In this document: piece by piece, positions 17,413 to 26,498 of the stretch
How positions within the stretch are numbered: the stretch's first letter is position 1
Layout of the letters: every line of letters begins with the position of its first letter
Notes under the pieces: model-generated
Seen by the model: only the letters and a program-made list of their open reading frames with translations
Database searches by the model: none
Told to the model about the DNA's origin: nothing
Origin: JADKAV01 sp963732355
Lineage (GTDB): Bacteria; Actinomycetota; Actinomycetes; S36-B12; UBA10799
DNA: 64,000 nt
Reading direction: 5' to 3'
Assembly: GCA_963732355.1 (NCBI GenBank)
Contig: CAVSZD010000007.1
Span: 620,001 to 684,000 of the forward strand
Made by a program: the position numbers and the translations under genes

Positions 17413-18947
17413 TTGGTGTCCAAGCGGGGGAACAACGACGCCCCCTTCGTCACGGTGGAACCGGGCGCGAGTTGACCCCACTGGGCGACGTCGGTGACGG
17501 GCTGCTCGGCCAAGTCACCTGAGGCACCGAGGCTCTCCCAGATCTTGACCGAGGACTTCGGCATCACCGGGTGATAGAGCACCGCGATAGCCCGCAGGGA
17601 TTCGCAGATCGTGTAGAGAACCGTGTCCAACCGGCCAGCGGACTCCTCGTCCTTGGCCAGCACCCACGGCTGTTGTTCGGTGACGTAGACGTTGACTGCG
17701 TCGACGAACTCCTTGATCGCCAAGATCGCCGTACTGAAGTCCAGTTGCAGCATGGCGGCGTCCGCGCGTTCAGCGGCGGCGACCAGCAACTCCTGCAGCG
17801 CGAGGTCGGCATTTGCGTAGTCACCGGGTTCGGGCAACAGGCCTTCGCGGTACTTGCCGATCATGGCGGTCGCACGGGAGGCCAAGTTGCCCAGTCCGTT
17901 GGCCAGTTCCGCGGTGTAACGCGCGGCCATGTCCTCCCACGAGAACGAACCGTCCTGGCCGAACTGGATCGCCCGCAGGAAGTAGTAGCGGAAGGCGTCG
18001 GAGCCGAAGTCGTCGATGATCTGATCCGGCGAGATGCCTGTGAGCTTGCTCTTGCTCATCTTCTCACCGCCGACGAGCAACCATCCGTGAGCGAACACCT
18101 TCTCAGGCAGCGGCAGATCGGCGGCCATCAGCATCGCCGGCCAGTACACGGCGTGGAATCGAAGGATGTCCTTTCCGACCAGGTGTACGTTCGCCGGCCA
18201 GATCGAATCGAACTTCTGCTGGTCCTGGCCATAGCCGATGGCGGTGATGTAGTTGAGCAACGCGTCGAACCAGACGTAGACGACCTGCTGCTCGTCCCAC
18301 GGCAGCGGCACACCCCACGACACGCTCGACCGAGACATTGAGATGTCCTCCAGGCCACCGCGGATGAAGGACACCACTTCGTTATAGGCACTCTTGGGTT
18401 CAACGGCCGAGGGGTGGCGCTCGTAGTGTTCCAGCAGTCGGTCCTGGAAAGCCGCGAGCTTGAAGAAGTAGTTCGTCTCGTGCAGCATCTCCACCGGCCG
18501 GTCGTGGACGGGGCACTTGCCGTCCACGAGGTCGCCGACGCGTTTGAACTCCTCGCAGCCCACGCAGTACGGGCCCTCGAAATCGGCCTCGTAGACGTAG
18601 CCGTTCTCCTTCAGCGTCTCCCAGAACTTCTGCACACCGATCCGGTGCCGATCGCTTGTCGTTCTGATGAAGTCGTCGTTCGCGGCGTCGATCGTGTCAA
18701 GCACCGGCTTCCAGGACTCCTCGACCAGCCTGCTCGCCCACTCCTGCGGCTCGACGCCATTCTCGCGTGCGGTCCGCTCGACCTTGGTCCCGTGCTCGTC
18801 GGTGCCGGTGAGGTAGAAGACCTCCTCCTGGCGCTGCCTGCGCCAACGGGTCAGCACATCGCCGGCCACCGTGGTGTAGGCGTGGCCGATGTGCGGGGCA
18901 TCGTTGACGTAGTAGATGGGCGTCGTTACGTAGAACGCCTTGGTCAT
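17409..18947 (-). CDS. metG: Methionyl-tRNA synthetase
   Basis: Class I aminoacyl-tRNA synthetase. Visible: NDAPHIGHAYTT (HIGH, residues about 16-27), the connective zinc-knuckle region with CVGC and CPVH, and KMSKSKLTG (about 299-307). It is a 512-aa monomer without a C-terminal Trbp111 domain, normal for actinobacteria. The knuckle's second half-site is CPVH rather than CxxC. It begins the four-gene unit with tatD, rsmA and ispE. Confidence 0.97.
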   Translation of the reverse strand: MTKAFYVTTPIYYVNDAPHIGHAYTTVAGDVLTRWRRQRQEEVFYLTGTDEHGTKVERTARENGVEPQEWASRLVEESWKPVLDTIDAANDDFIRTTSDRHRIGVQKFWETLKENGYVYEADFEGPYCVGCEEFKRVGDLVDGKCPVHDRPVEMLHETNYFFKLAAFQDRLLEHYERHPSAVEPKSAYNEVVSFIRGGLEDISMSRSSVSWGVPLPWDEQQVVYVWFDALLNYITAIGYGQDQQKFDSIWPANVHLVGKDILRFHAVYWPAMLMAADLPLPEKVFAHGWLLVGGEKMSKSKLTGISPDQIIDDFGSDAFRYYFLRAIQFGQDGSFSWEDMAARYTAELANGLGNLASRATAMIGKYREGLLPEPGDYANADLALQELLVAAAERADAAMLQLDFSTAILAIKEFVDAVNVYVTEQQPWVLAKDEESAGRLDTVLYTICESLRAIAVLYHPVMPKSSVKIWESLGASGDLAEQPVTDVAQWGQLAPGSTVTKGASLFPRLDTK

Positions 18948-19038
18948 GTGGGGTCTCCTGCAGTGGGCTCACACCAGTCTAGAAGCCGGGAGCCGGCGAC
19001 TCACCCGCGCGGCCAACCTCGGGACGGCCACCCGCCCC

Positions 19039-19057
19039 GTCAGAGTTTGTGCTGTTG
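19039..19057. repeat. Partial extra outer-arm unit of family 1
   Basis: GTCAGAGTTTGTGCTGTTG is a two-mismatch copy of the 19-bp arm-plus-box unit that starts the adjacent palindrome at 19058. It shows that the element grows in 19-bp modules. Confidence 0.85.
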
Positions 19058-19125
19058 GTTAGAGGTTGTGCTGTTGGTTAGCGAAACAACGCGTGGATTC
19101 TCTAACCAGGAGCACAACCTCTAAC
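19058..19125. repeat. Family 1 palindrome, copy 3
   Basis: 68 bp between the metG 5' end and the rsmI 3' end. The left box is CTGTTG; the right box read inward is CTCCTG, so that segment is unpaired while outer and inner arms pair. The right flank is CAGGAGC. Confidence 0.93.
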
Positions 19126-19155
19126 CAGGAGCAACCAGGGCCAGCCCCGCAACCC

Positions 19156-19986
19156 TCAGCGGGCCATGACCTTCTCGTAGAGCTCGCGGCGGGATACCCC
19201 CGCGGCCTTGGCCACCTGCGCAACCGCCTCGCTGCGCCGCATCCCCGCGTCCACGAGCTCGTCGACGGCCGCCAGGAGGTCCGGGGTCTCGGGTTCCACC
19301 GGCTGCCCACCCTGAACCACGATCGTCACCTCCCCGAGGATGTCGGCCACCCGCTCAGCAAGCTCGCCCAGCGTCGCGCGCAGAACCTCCTCGTAGGTCT
19401 TGGTCAGCTCCCGACACACCGCAGCGGGCCTGTCGGCTCCGAAGAGCTCGGTCATGTCGGCCAGACAGTCCTGCAAACGGCGCGGGCTCTCGAAGAAGAC
19501 CATCGTGCGCTGTTCGTCCGCCAGCCCACGCAAGCGCGCCCGGCGAGGCCCGGCTCGGCGGGGCAAGAACCCCTCGAAGCAGAAGCGATCCGAGGGCAAG
19601 CCACTCAAAGCCAAAGCCGTGGTCACCGCACTCGGTCCGGGCAGGCAGGTCACCGGAAGACCCTCGTCCAGGCACGCGCGGACGGCGGCCAACCCGGGGT
19701 CACTTACCAGCGGCATCCCGGCGTCACTGACGACCAGCACCGTATTCCCCTCGCGCACAAGCTCGGCGATCTGCGAGGCGCGCTGCGATTCCACCGCGTC
19801 GAAGTGCGAGATCACCCTCCCGCCGATCCGCACGCCCAGATCCGCTGCCAGCCTCCGCGTGCGCCGGGTGTCCTCTGCCGCCACCACATCGGCACCGGCC
19901 AAGGCATCGCGCAACCTCGAGGACGCATCGGCGGGATTTCCCAATGGCGTCGCGGCCACAATCAGCACGCCGTCACCTTGTGACAC
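19156..19986 (-). CDS. rsmI: 16S rRNA (cytidine1402-2'-O)-methyltransferase
   Basis: SAM-dependent tetrapyrrole-methylase-fold enzyme that 2'-O-methylates C1402 in the ribosomal decoding centre. Visible: ATPLGNPADASSRL, EDTRRTRRL, VSDAGMPLVSDPG and LPGPSAVTTALALSG. The C-terminal helical tail ends in a helix-turn-helix-like segment (AVAQVAKAAGVSRRELYEKV). Length 276 aa. It is divergent from pmt, with only about 13 bases between start codons. Confidence 0.95.
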   Translation of the reverse strand: MSQGDGVLIVAATPLGNPADASSRLRDALAGADVVAAEDTRRTRRLAADLGVRIGGRVISHFDAVESQRASQIAELVREGNTVLVVSDAGMPLVSDPGLAAVRACLDEGLPVTCLPGPSAVTTALALSGLPSDRFCFEGFLPRRAGPRRARLRGLADEQRTMVFFESPRRLQDCLADMTELFGADRPAAVCRELTKTYEEVLRATLGELAERVADILGEVTIVVQGGQPVEPETPDLLAAVDELVDAGMRRSEAVAQVAKAAGVSRRELYEKVMAR

Positions 19987-19999
19987 GTCGTACCTCCTT

Positions 20000-21523
20000 A
20001 TGCTGGCCCGCGTGAGCCTAACAACCGTTGCGCAGCCCTCGCAGGATGCGGCCCCGGTTGTCCACCCCGGCCCGAGGGGTGGCTGGTTCGGCTGGCTGGG
20101 CCCCGTGGCGATGGCGCTGCTGGCCGCGCTACTGCGACTACCGAACCTCGGTCGGCCCCACGCGTTCGTGTTCGACGAGACCTATTACGCCAAGGACGGC
20201 CTGGCCCTGTTGCTGTTCGGCCACGAGATGGACGCCAAGAAGAAGGCCAACGAACTGCTGCTCGCGATGGACGGGAACCTCGAGTCGGCCGCCTCGGTCT
20301 TCAAGGACACCCCGTCCTACGTCGTACATCCGCCATTCGGCAAGTGGGTGATCGGGGCCGGTCAAGCCGTGTTCGGCGCCGATCCCTTCGGCTGGCGGAT
20401 CGCCGTAGCCATCGTGGGGATCCTGTCGGTGTTGGTGCTCGCACGTGTGGTCCGAAGACTCACCGGGTCCAACCTGCTGGGCACAATTGCGGGCTTCCTC
20501 ATGGCGATCGACGGCATGGCCATCGTGATGAGCCGCACCGCACTGCTCGACGGCATCTTGTCCTTCTTAGTCCTATTGGCGTTCGCGGCCCTATTGCTGG
20601 ATCGCGACCGCTCACGGCGCATCTGGCCGCGGCGCGGCCTGCGGCCCTGGCGGTGGGCGGCCGCGGTGGCCCTCGGATTGGCATGCGGGGTCAAGTGGAG
20701 TGGCCTTTGGTTCGTACTCGCGTTCGGTCTATTGACCGTCTTCTGGGACCTTGGCTGGCGCCGACAGCAGGGGCAACGCAACGCCTTCTTCCTGACGTTG
20801 CTGCGCGACGCGCTCCCCGCTGCCCTGATCATGCTCCCGATCGTCTTCATCACCTACGTGGCCACCTGGTACGGATGGTTCACCAGCCCCGGCTACCTGC
20901 GCACCTGGGCGTTCGACACCGGCGGGTACACGGGCATCCAGGCAGCGTTGCGCTCACTGGCGCACTACCACGCAGAAGCCTTGCGGTTCCATACCGGCTT
21001 GACCACGGAGCACTCGTATCAGGCCAACGCCTGGGGATGGCCGGTTCTGGCCAGGCCCACGAGCTTCCACTACGAGTCCGACGGTCTGGAATGCGGCGGG
21101 GCCGAGGCGTGCTCGCAGGAGGTCATCGCACTGGGCAACCCGGTGATCTGGTGGGCTGCCGTGCTTGCCCTGTTCCATCAGGTCTGGCGGTGGGCTGCGG
21201 TGCGGGACTGGCGGGCAGGTGCGGTTCTGTGTGGCTTCCTCGCAGGCTGGGCGCCGTGGCTACTGTTCCAGGAGCGCACGGTCTTCAGCTTCTACTCGAT
21301 CGTGTTCCTGCCTTTCTTGATCATGGGATTGACGTTGTCCCTCGGGACCGTCTTCGGCCACGCCGACGCCGGCCGGGAACGCCGTGTCAACGGCGCAATC
21401 GCAGTGCTGACGCTGCTGCTCATGGCGGTGGCTGCGGCGTGGTGGTTCTACCCGATCTGGACGGCCGAGGTGATCACGTATCACCAGTGGCAGATGCGGA
21501 TGTGGCTGCCCACGTGGGTCTGA
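20000..21523 (+). CDS. pmt: Dolichyl/polyprenyl-phosphate-mannose--protein mannosyltransferase (GT39)
   Basis: Membrane O-mannosyltransferase that glycosylates exported proteins. The 507 aa include about ten transmembrane segments. The first extracytoplasmic loop has FDETYYAKD with the catalytic Asp-Glu pair typical of GT39. The start is uncertain: ATG at 20000 or GTG at 20012 (VSLTTVAQP); neither has a strong ribosome binding site. The longer frame from 19400 is antisense to rsmI. The divergent rsmI-pmt pair is conserved in mycobacteria and streptomycetes. The proline/threonine-rich M14 peptidase in this window is a plausible substrate by inference. Confidence 0.92.
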   Translation: MLARVSLTTVAQPSQDAAPVVHPGPRGGWFGWLGPVAMALLAALLRLPNLGRPHAFVFDETYYAKDGLALLLFGHEMDAKKKANELLLAMDGNLESAASVFKDTPSYVVHPPFGKWVIGAGQAVFGADPFGWRIAVAIVGILSVLVLARVVRRLTGSNLLGTIAGFLMAIDGMAIVMSRTALLDGILSFLVLLAFAALLLDRDRSRRIWPRRGLRPWRWAAAVALGLACGVKWSGLWFVLAFGLLTVFWDLGWRRQQGQRNAFFLTLLRDALPAALIMLPIVFITYVATWYGWFTSPGYLRTWAFDTGGYTGIQAALRSLAHYHAEALRFHTGLTTEHSYQANAWGWPVLARPTSFHYESDGLECGGAEACSQEVIALGNPVIWWAAVLALFHQVWRWAAVRDWRAGAVLCGFLAGWAPWLLFQERTVFSFYSIVFLPFLIMGLTLSLGTVFGHADAGRERRVNGAIAVLTLLLMAVAAAWWFYPIWTAEVITYHQWQMRMWLPTWV

Positions 21524-21543
21524 TCGCATTAGGCTCAAGGGCC

Positions 21544-21936
21544 ATGAAGACTCCCGCGCTCGTCATTGTGACCGCAGCTCTCGTGGTGGTCGGTGCACCG
21601 GCTCAGGCCAAGACCCCGGTGATGCGTGCCGTTCCGGGCAGCCGGGTGGTGAGTGTCGGCCAGCAGTTCAGCATCGCCATCAAGGTGCGCAACCTGCGCG
21701 GACCGTCGAGCAGGAAGGTCTGCCTGTTCACCAGGACGGGTGGACAGTGGCGGCGGTTGAACGCCTGTGAGCGGGTCAGCGTCGGTTACACGTTCAAACT
21801 GAGGGTCCGTCTGGGCAATGCCGCGATCGGACGCAATCGTTACGTGGTCGGCGCGGCCTCAGCCAATTCAGGACGCCGCAAGCCCCCGGGGGTCCGCAGC
21901 AACAAGTTCCGCTTGCGGGTCCTGCCTGCGGCCTGA
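21544..21936 (+). CDS. Small secreted basic protein, unknown function
   Basis: 130 aa starting MKTPALVIVTAALVVV, with a signal peptide cleaved near APAQA-KT. The mature part is about 107 aa, beta-rich and strongly basic (many R/K), with two cysteines (VCLFTR and NACERV) that could form a disulphide. No family recognised. It begins 20 bases after pmt and may be co-transcribed. An Ig-like extracellular fold is a guess from the alternating hydrophobic pattern. Confidence 0.7.
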   Translation: MKTPALVIVTAALVVVGAPAQAKTPVMRAVPGSRVVSVGQQFSIAIKVRNLRGPSSRKVCLFTRTGGQWRRLNACERVSVGYTFKLRVRLGNAAIGRNRYVVGAASANSGRRKPPGVRSNKFRLRVLPAA

Positions 21937-21944
21937 GGAGGCGA

Positions 21945-22057
21945 TTGTTGGGTTGTTGAGGCACTTCGCTGCGGTTTGTGGCGTTGTCGCGGCTTGAGCG
22001 CCCAGAAACCAGCACCATCGCAACAACCGGCTCCGAACATCGGCAACAACGCAACAA
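21945..22057. repeat. Family 3 imperfect inverted repeat, copy a (113 bp)
   Basis: Terminal arms TTGTTGGGTTGTTG (21945-21958) and CAACAACGCAACAA (22044-22057) pair with one mismatch. The interior holds further GTTGTC/GCAAC strings. It lies between the small secreted protein and tRNA-Ala. A second element of exactly the same length is at 52035-52147. Confidence 0.75.
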
Positions 22058-22073
22058 GTCCAGGTGCCTTAAG

Positions 22074-22149
<76 letters not shown>

Positions 22150-22175
22150 AAGACTCAACCCAGGGTAGCAAGGGC

Positions 22176-22964
22176 TTACTCGTTGGCGGCCCGGGCGTGC
22201 TGGTACTCGGGGTAGGCGTACTCGTCGAGGCCCAACTCGGACTCGGCGTCCTCGCCGGCGCGCAGAGCCGCTGCCTGCTCCAGCATGCGCTCGGCCGTCC
22301 AGGGCCCGTTCTTCGTCGAATCGATCTCGCGCGGGATGGCCGTGGCCTTCGCAGCGCGCATGTAGGAGGGGATAGGCGCCTCGACCGGGTCCCAGGTCTG
22401 CTCGGCCTGCTCGGCCGGTGCCGCGTTCTGGGCCTCTCCTGCGCGACGGCGACGTTGGGCGGCCGCTCGGGAGCGGGCTCGCGACTGGGAGCGCAGCAGG
22501 TACACATACCCACCGAGCGCCCCAGCGGAGATCACCGCGAGGGTTACGGGCAGGAACCCCAGGACTGCCGCCACGAGCGACAACACCGTGGCTGAACCCA
22601 GCGCGATCAGTACTCGGCGGCGGCGACCGGCAGCCACAGCGGTCGCCTGCTTGCGTACCTGCTCAGCGCGGGCGCGACGGCGGTGTTTGTCCTCGGGCAT
22701 GCCCACGAAGGGGTCGATCCCGTGGTCGAGGTGGGCATCGATCGCGGCATCTGCGGGTGCGGTGTCGACACGACTGGCCATGGAACCGGGCTTGGCCGCC
22801 ATGTCGTGGGAGCGGTGCCGACGAACGGACACCGCGTGGAGGGACCGGCGGAAGCGCTGCGTGGATCGGGCGTCGCGGTAACGATCCGACGTCCCGAGCC
22901 AGCGGGGAAGGAGAACTACCGCCCACATACCGATGACTGCAACGTAAAGGAGGCCTGTGAGCAC
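22176..22964 (-). CDS. sepX: SepX/GlpR-type divisome membrane protein
   Basis: 262 aa with one N-terminal transmembrane helix (LLYVAVIGMWAVVLLPRWL), a basic linker, two more hydrophobic segments around 125-160 (LIALGSATVLSLVAAVLG and VTLAVISAGALGGYVYLL), and an Arg/Ala-rich cytoplasmic tail. The N-terminal signature and its place next to the rimJ-type acetyltransferase, moeA and galU match the gene annotated glpR in actinomycetes and shown in Streptomyces to be the divisome component SepX. Function here is inferred from family and context. Confidence 0.8.
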   Translation of the reverse strand: MLTGLLYVAVIGMWAVVLLPRWLGTSDRYRDARSTQRFRRSLHAVSVRRHRSHDMAAKPGSMASRVDTAPADAAIDAHLDHGIDPFVGMPEDKHRRRARAEQVRKQATAVAAGRRRRVLIALGSATVLSLVAAVLGFLPVTLAVISAGALGGYVYLLRSQSRARSRAAAQRRRRAGEAQNAAPAEQAEQTWDPVEAPIPSYMRAAKATAIPREIDSTKNGPWTAERMLEQAAALRAGEDAESELGLDEYAYPEYQHARAANE

Positions 22965-22991
22965 GCTCCGTAGCCTACGTGCAGCGCTACG

Positions 22992-23633
22992 TCAGGGCCC
23001 GGATTTGTCCGGCGTGTTCCGCGTATCGACGCCGGACACTCGGCCACGCCCCTGTTCGAGCGAATCTGCCAATGGGATTGACAGCTCCTCCGCGGTCACC
23101 GCGTACGTGACGTGATCGCGCCAATCACCGTCGATATGCAGGTAGCGCTGCCGCAAACCCTCGTAGCGCAACCCCAGCTTCTCAACGACCCGGATGCTCG
23201 GATGGTTCTCCGGCCTGATGTTGATCTCGATTCGGTGCAGGCCCCCGGCGAAACAGTGATCCACGGCCATCGCAACGGCCATCGGCATCACACCACGGCC
23301 TGCAACTTCCCGGTCGATCCAGTACCCGATGTGCGCGCCTCGCAATGACCCGAGGTGGATGCCCCCGACCGTCACCTGACCGCGGAACTGCCCGTCCACA
23401 TCCAGTGCGAACGGCAGCGTCGTCCCCGCGCGGGCAGCCCCGCGCAGGGTTCGCACCATGCCCCGGAACGTCGTAGGAGCATCCGATGCGCCCGGCGGCA
23501 GCGTCGCGTCCCAGGGGCGCAGCCAGTCGGCGTTGCGCGCCCGAACGGTCTGCCACTGCTGGCGATCGCGCACGCTCAAGGGGCGCAGGCGGATGCCGTT
23601 CCTGCCCAATGTGGCCGGCCACAGACGATTCAC
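22992..23633 (-). CDS. RimJ-like GNAT acetyltransferase
   Basis: 213 aa, GNAT fold. N-terminal IRLRPLSVRDRQQW, motif A region IGYWIDREVAGRGVMPMAVAMA (acetyl-CoA binding, about 115-136), and NHPSIRVVEKLGLRYEG near 160. RimJ relatives acetylate N-termini of ribosomal or other proteins, but the actinobacterial member's substrate is not established. It overlaps moeA by four bases and belongs to the galU-moeA-rimJ-sepX unit. Confidence 0.88.
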   Translation of the reverse strand: MNRLWPATLGRNGIRLRPLSVRDRQQWQTVRARNADWLRPWDATLPPGASDAPTTFRGMVRTLRGAARAGTTLPFALDVDGQFRGQVTVGGIHLGSLRGAHIGYWIDREVAGRGVMPMAVAMAVDHCFAGGLHRIEINIRPENHPSIRVVEKLGLRYEGLRQRYLHIDGDWRDHVTYAVTAEELSIPLADSLEQGRGRVSGVDTRNTPDKSGP

Positions 23634-24817
23634 GAGTGCTCCAAGAAGACCGCCGTAACGGTATCGCCGCGCCGCAGCGAAAGCCTGTCAGCGCTCACAA
23701 CGGCCAGAGCGTTGGCGCGCGCCAATGCCGGGACACCCGCCCCCACCGGGGTCGCGGACTGCTCCTCGACGAGGACGGGGACCATCGTGGTCACCCCGGG
23801 AACCCCCTGCACGTCCTCGGTCAGCGTCACGCTTCTGCGGGTCCCGTAGACATCGGAGTGGCCCATCAGCCGACGGACGACCGGACGGACGAACAACTCG
23901 AAACCGACGAAGGCCGCCACGGGGTCCCCCGGCAGGGCGATCAGGGGCACGTTGGATGCCCCCAGCGATCCGGTCCCCTGTACCCGGCCCGGCTCCAGGG
24001 CGACCCACGCGAAGTCGACGGTGCCCATGGTGGCCAGCACCGGACGCAGCACGTCGTCGGGTTCGGACCCGATGCCGCCGGTCGTGACGACCATGTCGGC
24101 CCGGCCCAACTGGTCGTCAAGGATCTTTCGCAGGCGCACCGGGTCGTCCGGAACCGGTCCCACGCGGTAGGACAAGGCGCCCGCCTCCACCACCGCACAC
24201 GCCAGAGTCACACCGTTGATGTCGGGCTTCACCGCCGGGGATCCAGGCGGCTGGGGACGCAGTCGGCTCGTGTCGACAAGTTCGGTGCCGGTGGTCAGCA
24301 CTGCGATCCGCGGGCGAGGGTACGCAGGAACCTTGCCAATCCCAATGGCGGCCAGCATCGCGATCTCACGCGAACGCAGAACCTGGCCCACACTCATCAA
24401 CGTGGTGCCCGCCTTGATCTGGCTGCCGGCCCATGCAACGTTCTCCCCGCGCGCCACCGGTCGGCCCACCCGCACGACCGGAACTCCGCGGTCGGTGTTC
24501 TCCACCGGCACCACGCAGTCGGCGCCGTACGGCAAGGGCGAGCCCACCGAGACCGCGATCAGGCAGCCCGGGGCCAAAGCCGAACCCATGGGCAGTTCCC
24601 GCAGAGCCAGAACCGAGGTCGCAGAGGCCATCGCGATGTCACCAGCACGTGCGGCGTAACCCATGACCGCGCTGCTGTGAAAGGCCGGCACATCGGCCCC
24701 AGCCGTCACGTCTGCTGCAAGCACACAACCCCGGGCGTCGAGCAGTGGCAGCGAGAGCGGCTCCAACGGCCGCACGCGACTTATCACCAACTGCAGGTGC
24801 TCGGCCAGGCTTCGCAT
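23630..24817 (-). CDS. moeA: Molybdopterin molybdotransferase
   Basis: Inserts molybdate into adenylated molybdopterin. 395 aa with the MoeA domain order: ALPLLDARGCVLAAD-type N-terminus, PVARGENVAWAGSQIK, the MPT-binding TTGGIGSEPDDVL and LPGDPVAAFVGFE, and a C-terminal beta-barrel. Its ATG shares one base with the galU stop, so translation is probably coupled. No other molybdopterin genes are in the window. Confidence 0.95.
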   Translation of the reverse strand: MRSLAEHLQLVISRVRPLEPLSLPLLDARGCVLAADVTAGADVPAFHSSAVMGYAARAGDIAMASATSVLALRELPMGSALAPGCLIAVSVGSPLPYGADCVVPVENTDRGVPVVRVGRPVARGENVAWAGSQIKAGTTLMSVGQVLRSREIAMLAAIGIGKVPAYPRPRIAVLTTGTELVDTSRLRPQPPGSPAVKPDINGVTLACAVVEAGALSYRVGPVPDDPVRLRKILDDQLGRADMVVTTGGIGSEPDDVLRPVLATMGTVDFAWVALEPGRVQGTGSLGASNVPLIALPGDPVAAFVGFELFVRPVVRRLMGHSDVYGTRRSVTLTEDVQGVPGVTTMVPVLVEEQSATPVGAGVPALARANALAVVSADRLSLRRGDTVTAVFLEHS

Positions 24818-25728
24818 CAGTCGTCCGAAAACTCCGGGGAGGCCACGAACTCCTTGAGCCAGGTGCGGAACTCGGGTCCGAGGTCGTCGCGTGCGGTGGC
24901 CAGTCGGACGGTGGCTTGCAGGTAGGACTGCTTATCGCCGGTGTCGTAGCGGCGGCCCGAGAAGACCACCCCGTGCACGCCACCTCCCTCGGATGCGGGC
25001 ATGGTGGCCAGCGTCTTCAGGGCATCGGTCAGTTGGATCTCGTCACCACGCCCGGGGGGTGTGACCCGCAGGACCTCGAAGACCGCGGGGTCGAGTACGT
25101 ACCTGCCGATGACGGCCAGGTTGGACGGTGCGGACTCCGCCGGGGGCTTCTCGATCAGGTCGAGCACCCGCACGGCCTGCGACCCCGGCACGGGTTCAAC
25201 CGCAGCGCACCCGTACAGATGGATCTGCGTTCTTGGGACCTCCATGAGGCACAAGACACTTCCGCCGAGCTGCTCGCGGACCTCGAGCATCTGGTCCAGC
25301 ACGTAGTCGCGGGTGTCGATCAGGTCGTCTCCGAGCAGCACCGCGAAAGGCTGGTTCCCGACATGCATGTCAGCGCACAGAACAGCATGGCCCAGACCTC
25401 GCGGCTCGCCCTGCCGGACGTAGTGCACGTTGGCCAGTTCGGCGGCCTCCATCACCGCGGCCAGACGGTCGTGGTCATTCTTGGTCGACAGAGTCCGCTC
25501 GAGGATCGGCGCCCGGTCGAAGTGGTCCTCCAGCGACGTCTTGTTGCGCCCCGTGATGATCAGTACGTCGTCAAGACCAGCGTCCACTGCCTCCTCGACC
25601 ACGTACTGGATGGCGGGCCGATCAACGACCGGGAGCATCTCCTTGGGCGTCGCCTTAGTGGCCGGGAGGAACCGGGTACCCAACCCCGCGGCGGGGATGA
25701 CCGCCTTGGTTACACGATTTGTCGACAT
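24817..25728 (-). CDS. galU: UTP--glucose-1-phosphate uridylyltransferase
   Basis: Makes UDP-glucose. Start at the ATG at 25728 (MSTNRVTKAVIPAAGLG), giving 303 aa. The nucleotide-binding motif PAAGLGTRFLPATKATPKEM and the DRPAIQYVVEEAV segment are complete; HYVRQGEPRGLGHAVL and GDDLID are also present. The open frame continues upstream to 26082 but lies inside the ABC permease. First gene of the galU-moeA-rimJ-sepX unit. Confidence 0.96.
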   Translation of the reverse strand: MSTNRVTKAVIPAAGLGTRFLPATKATPKEMLPVVDRPAIQYVVEEAVDAGLDDVLIITGRNKTSLEDHFDRAPILERTLSTKNDHDRLAAVMEAAELANVHYVRQGEPRGLGHAVLCADMHVGNQPFAVLLGDDLIDTRDYVLDQMLEVREQLGGSVLCLMEVPRTQIHLYGCAAVEPVPGSQAVRVLDLIEKPPAESAPSNLAVIGRYVLDPAVFEVLRVTPPGRGDEIQLTDALKTLATMPASEGGGVHGVVFSGRRYDTGDKQSYLQATVRLATARDDLGPEFRTWLKEFVASPEFSDD

Positions 25729-25772
25729 GCGCCAGACTGTAGTGCGCCCGACGCCACCGCGTCCCCACCGGA

Positions 25773-26498
25773 TCAGGCGTCGCGGCGCAGCAGCAGCACG
25801 AAGGAGAGCACCAATAGGCCCCCCATCCAGGCCGCCAGGACCACAATCGACAAGCCCACATCCACCCCCATGAACCAGTTCTGCATGGCGGTGAGCGGCA
25901 GGGCTTTGGGCAACCACTCGAACCGGTCGCCGAGGATGGCCAGCACGGCGGTCTCGAGGATCGTCAGCAGCAGCGGCCCGATGATTCCCAGAGGGTGGTT
26001 GCGGGTGATCACGGTGAACGTGAAAGCCAGACCCGCGTAGGTGGCCACGAACACGACCAGCTGCCAGGCCAACGCACCCCACGACAATCCCGACTGCGCG
26101 GCATCGCCACCGCCCGCAATCGCGACCATCAAAGCGCCCACCAGTGCCGACGCCGCCACAACAACCATGGCGATCGCCATTGTCATCAACAACTTCGCGA
26201 CGAACACCCCAGGGCGCCGTGGGAATGCGGTCAGAGTGAGGCGGATGGTTCCGTACCGGTACTCGTGGCCGAAGGCCATTGCCCCAAGGCTGGCCACCAG
26301 CACGATGACGACGGGATTTGCGATCACTGACTGCACCACGACATCGGTGGCTGGCAGCCCGACCTCGTCAGCGGCTTCCAGAGCAATCACTGTGAGATAG
26401 CAGAATGCGGCGACGGCGGCGATCACGAAGAACGAAGTGATCCAGGTCGTCCGGATGCTGCGCGCCCGGCGCCATTCGAAGCTGAGCAGCTCGATCAT
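25773..26498 (-). CDS. ABC transporter permease
   Basis: 241 aa with six predicted membrane helices, of the ABC-2 type (starting MIELLSFEWRRARSIRTTWITSF). It overlaps the ATP-binding partner by four bases, forming a two-gene exporter. HEYRYGTIRLTLTAFPRR between helices 2 and 3 is characteristic of the ABC-2 family. The substrate cannot be predicted. Confidence 0.9.
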   Translation of the reverse strand: MIELLSFEWRRARSIRTTWITSFFVIAAVAAFCYLTVIALEAADEVGLPATDVVVQSVIANPVVIVLVASLGAMAFGHEYRYGTIRLTLTAFPRRPGVFVAKLLMTMAIAMVVVAASALVGALMVAIAGGGDAAQSGLSWGALAWQLVVFVATYAGLAFTFTVITRNHPLGIIGPLLLTILETAVLAILGDRFEWLPKALPLTAMQNWFMGVDVGLSIVVLAAWMGGLLVLSFVLLLRRDA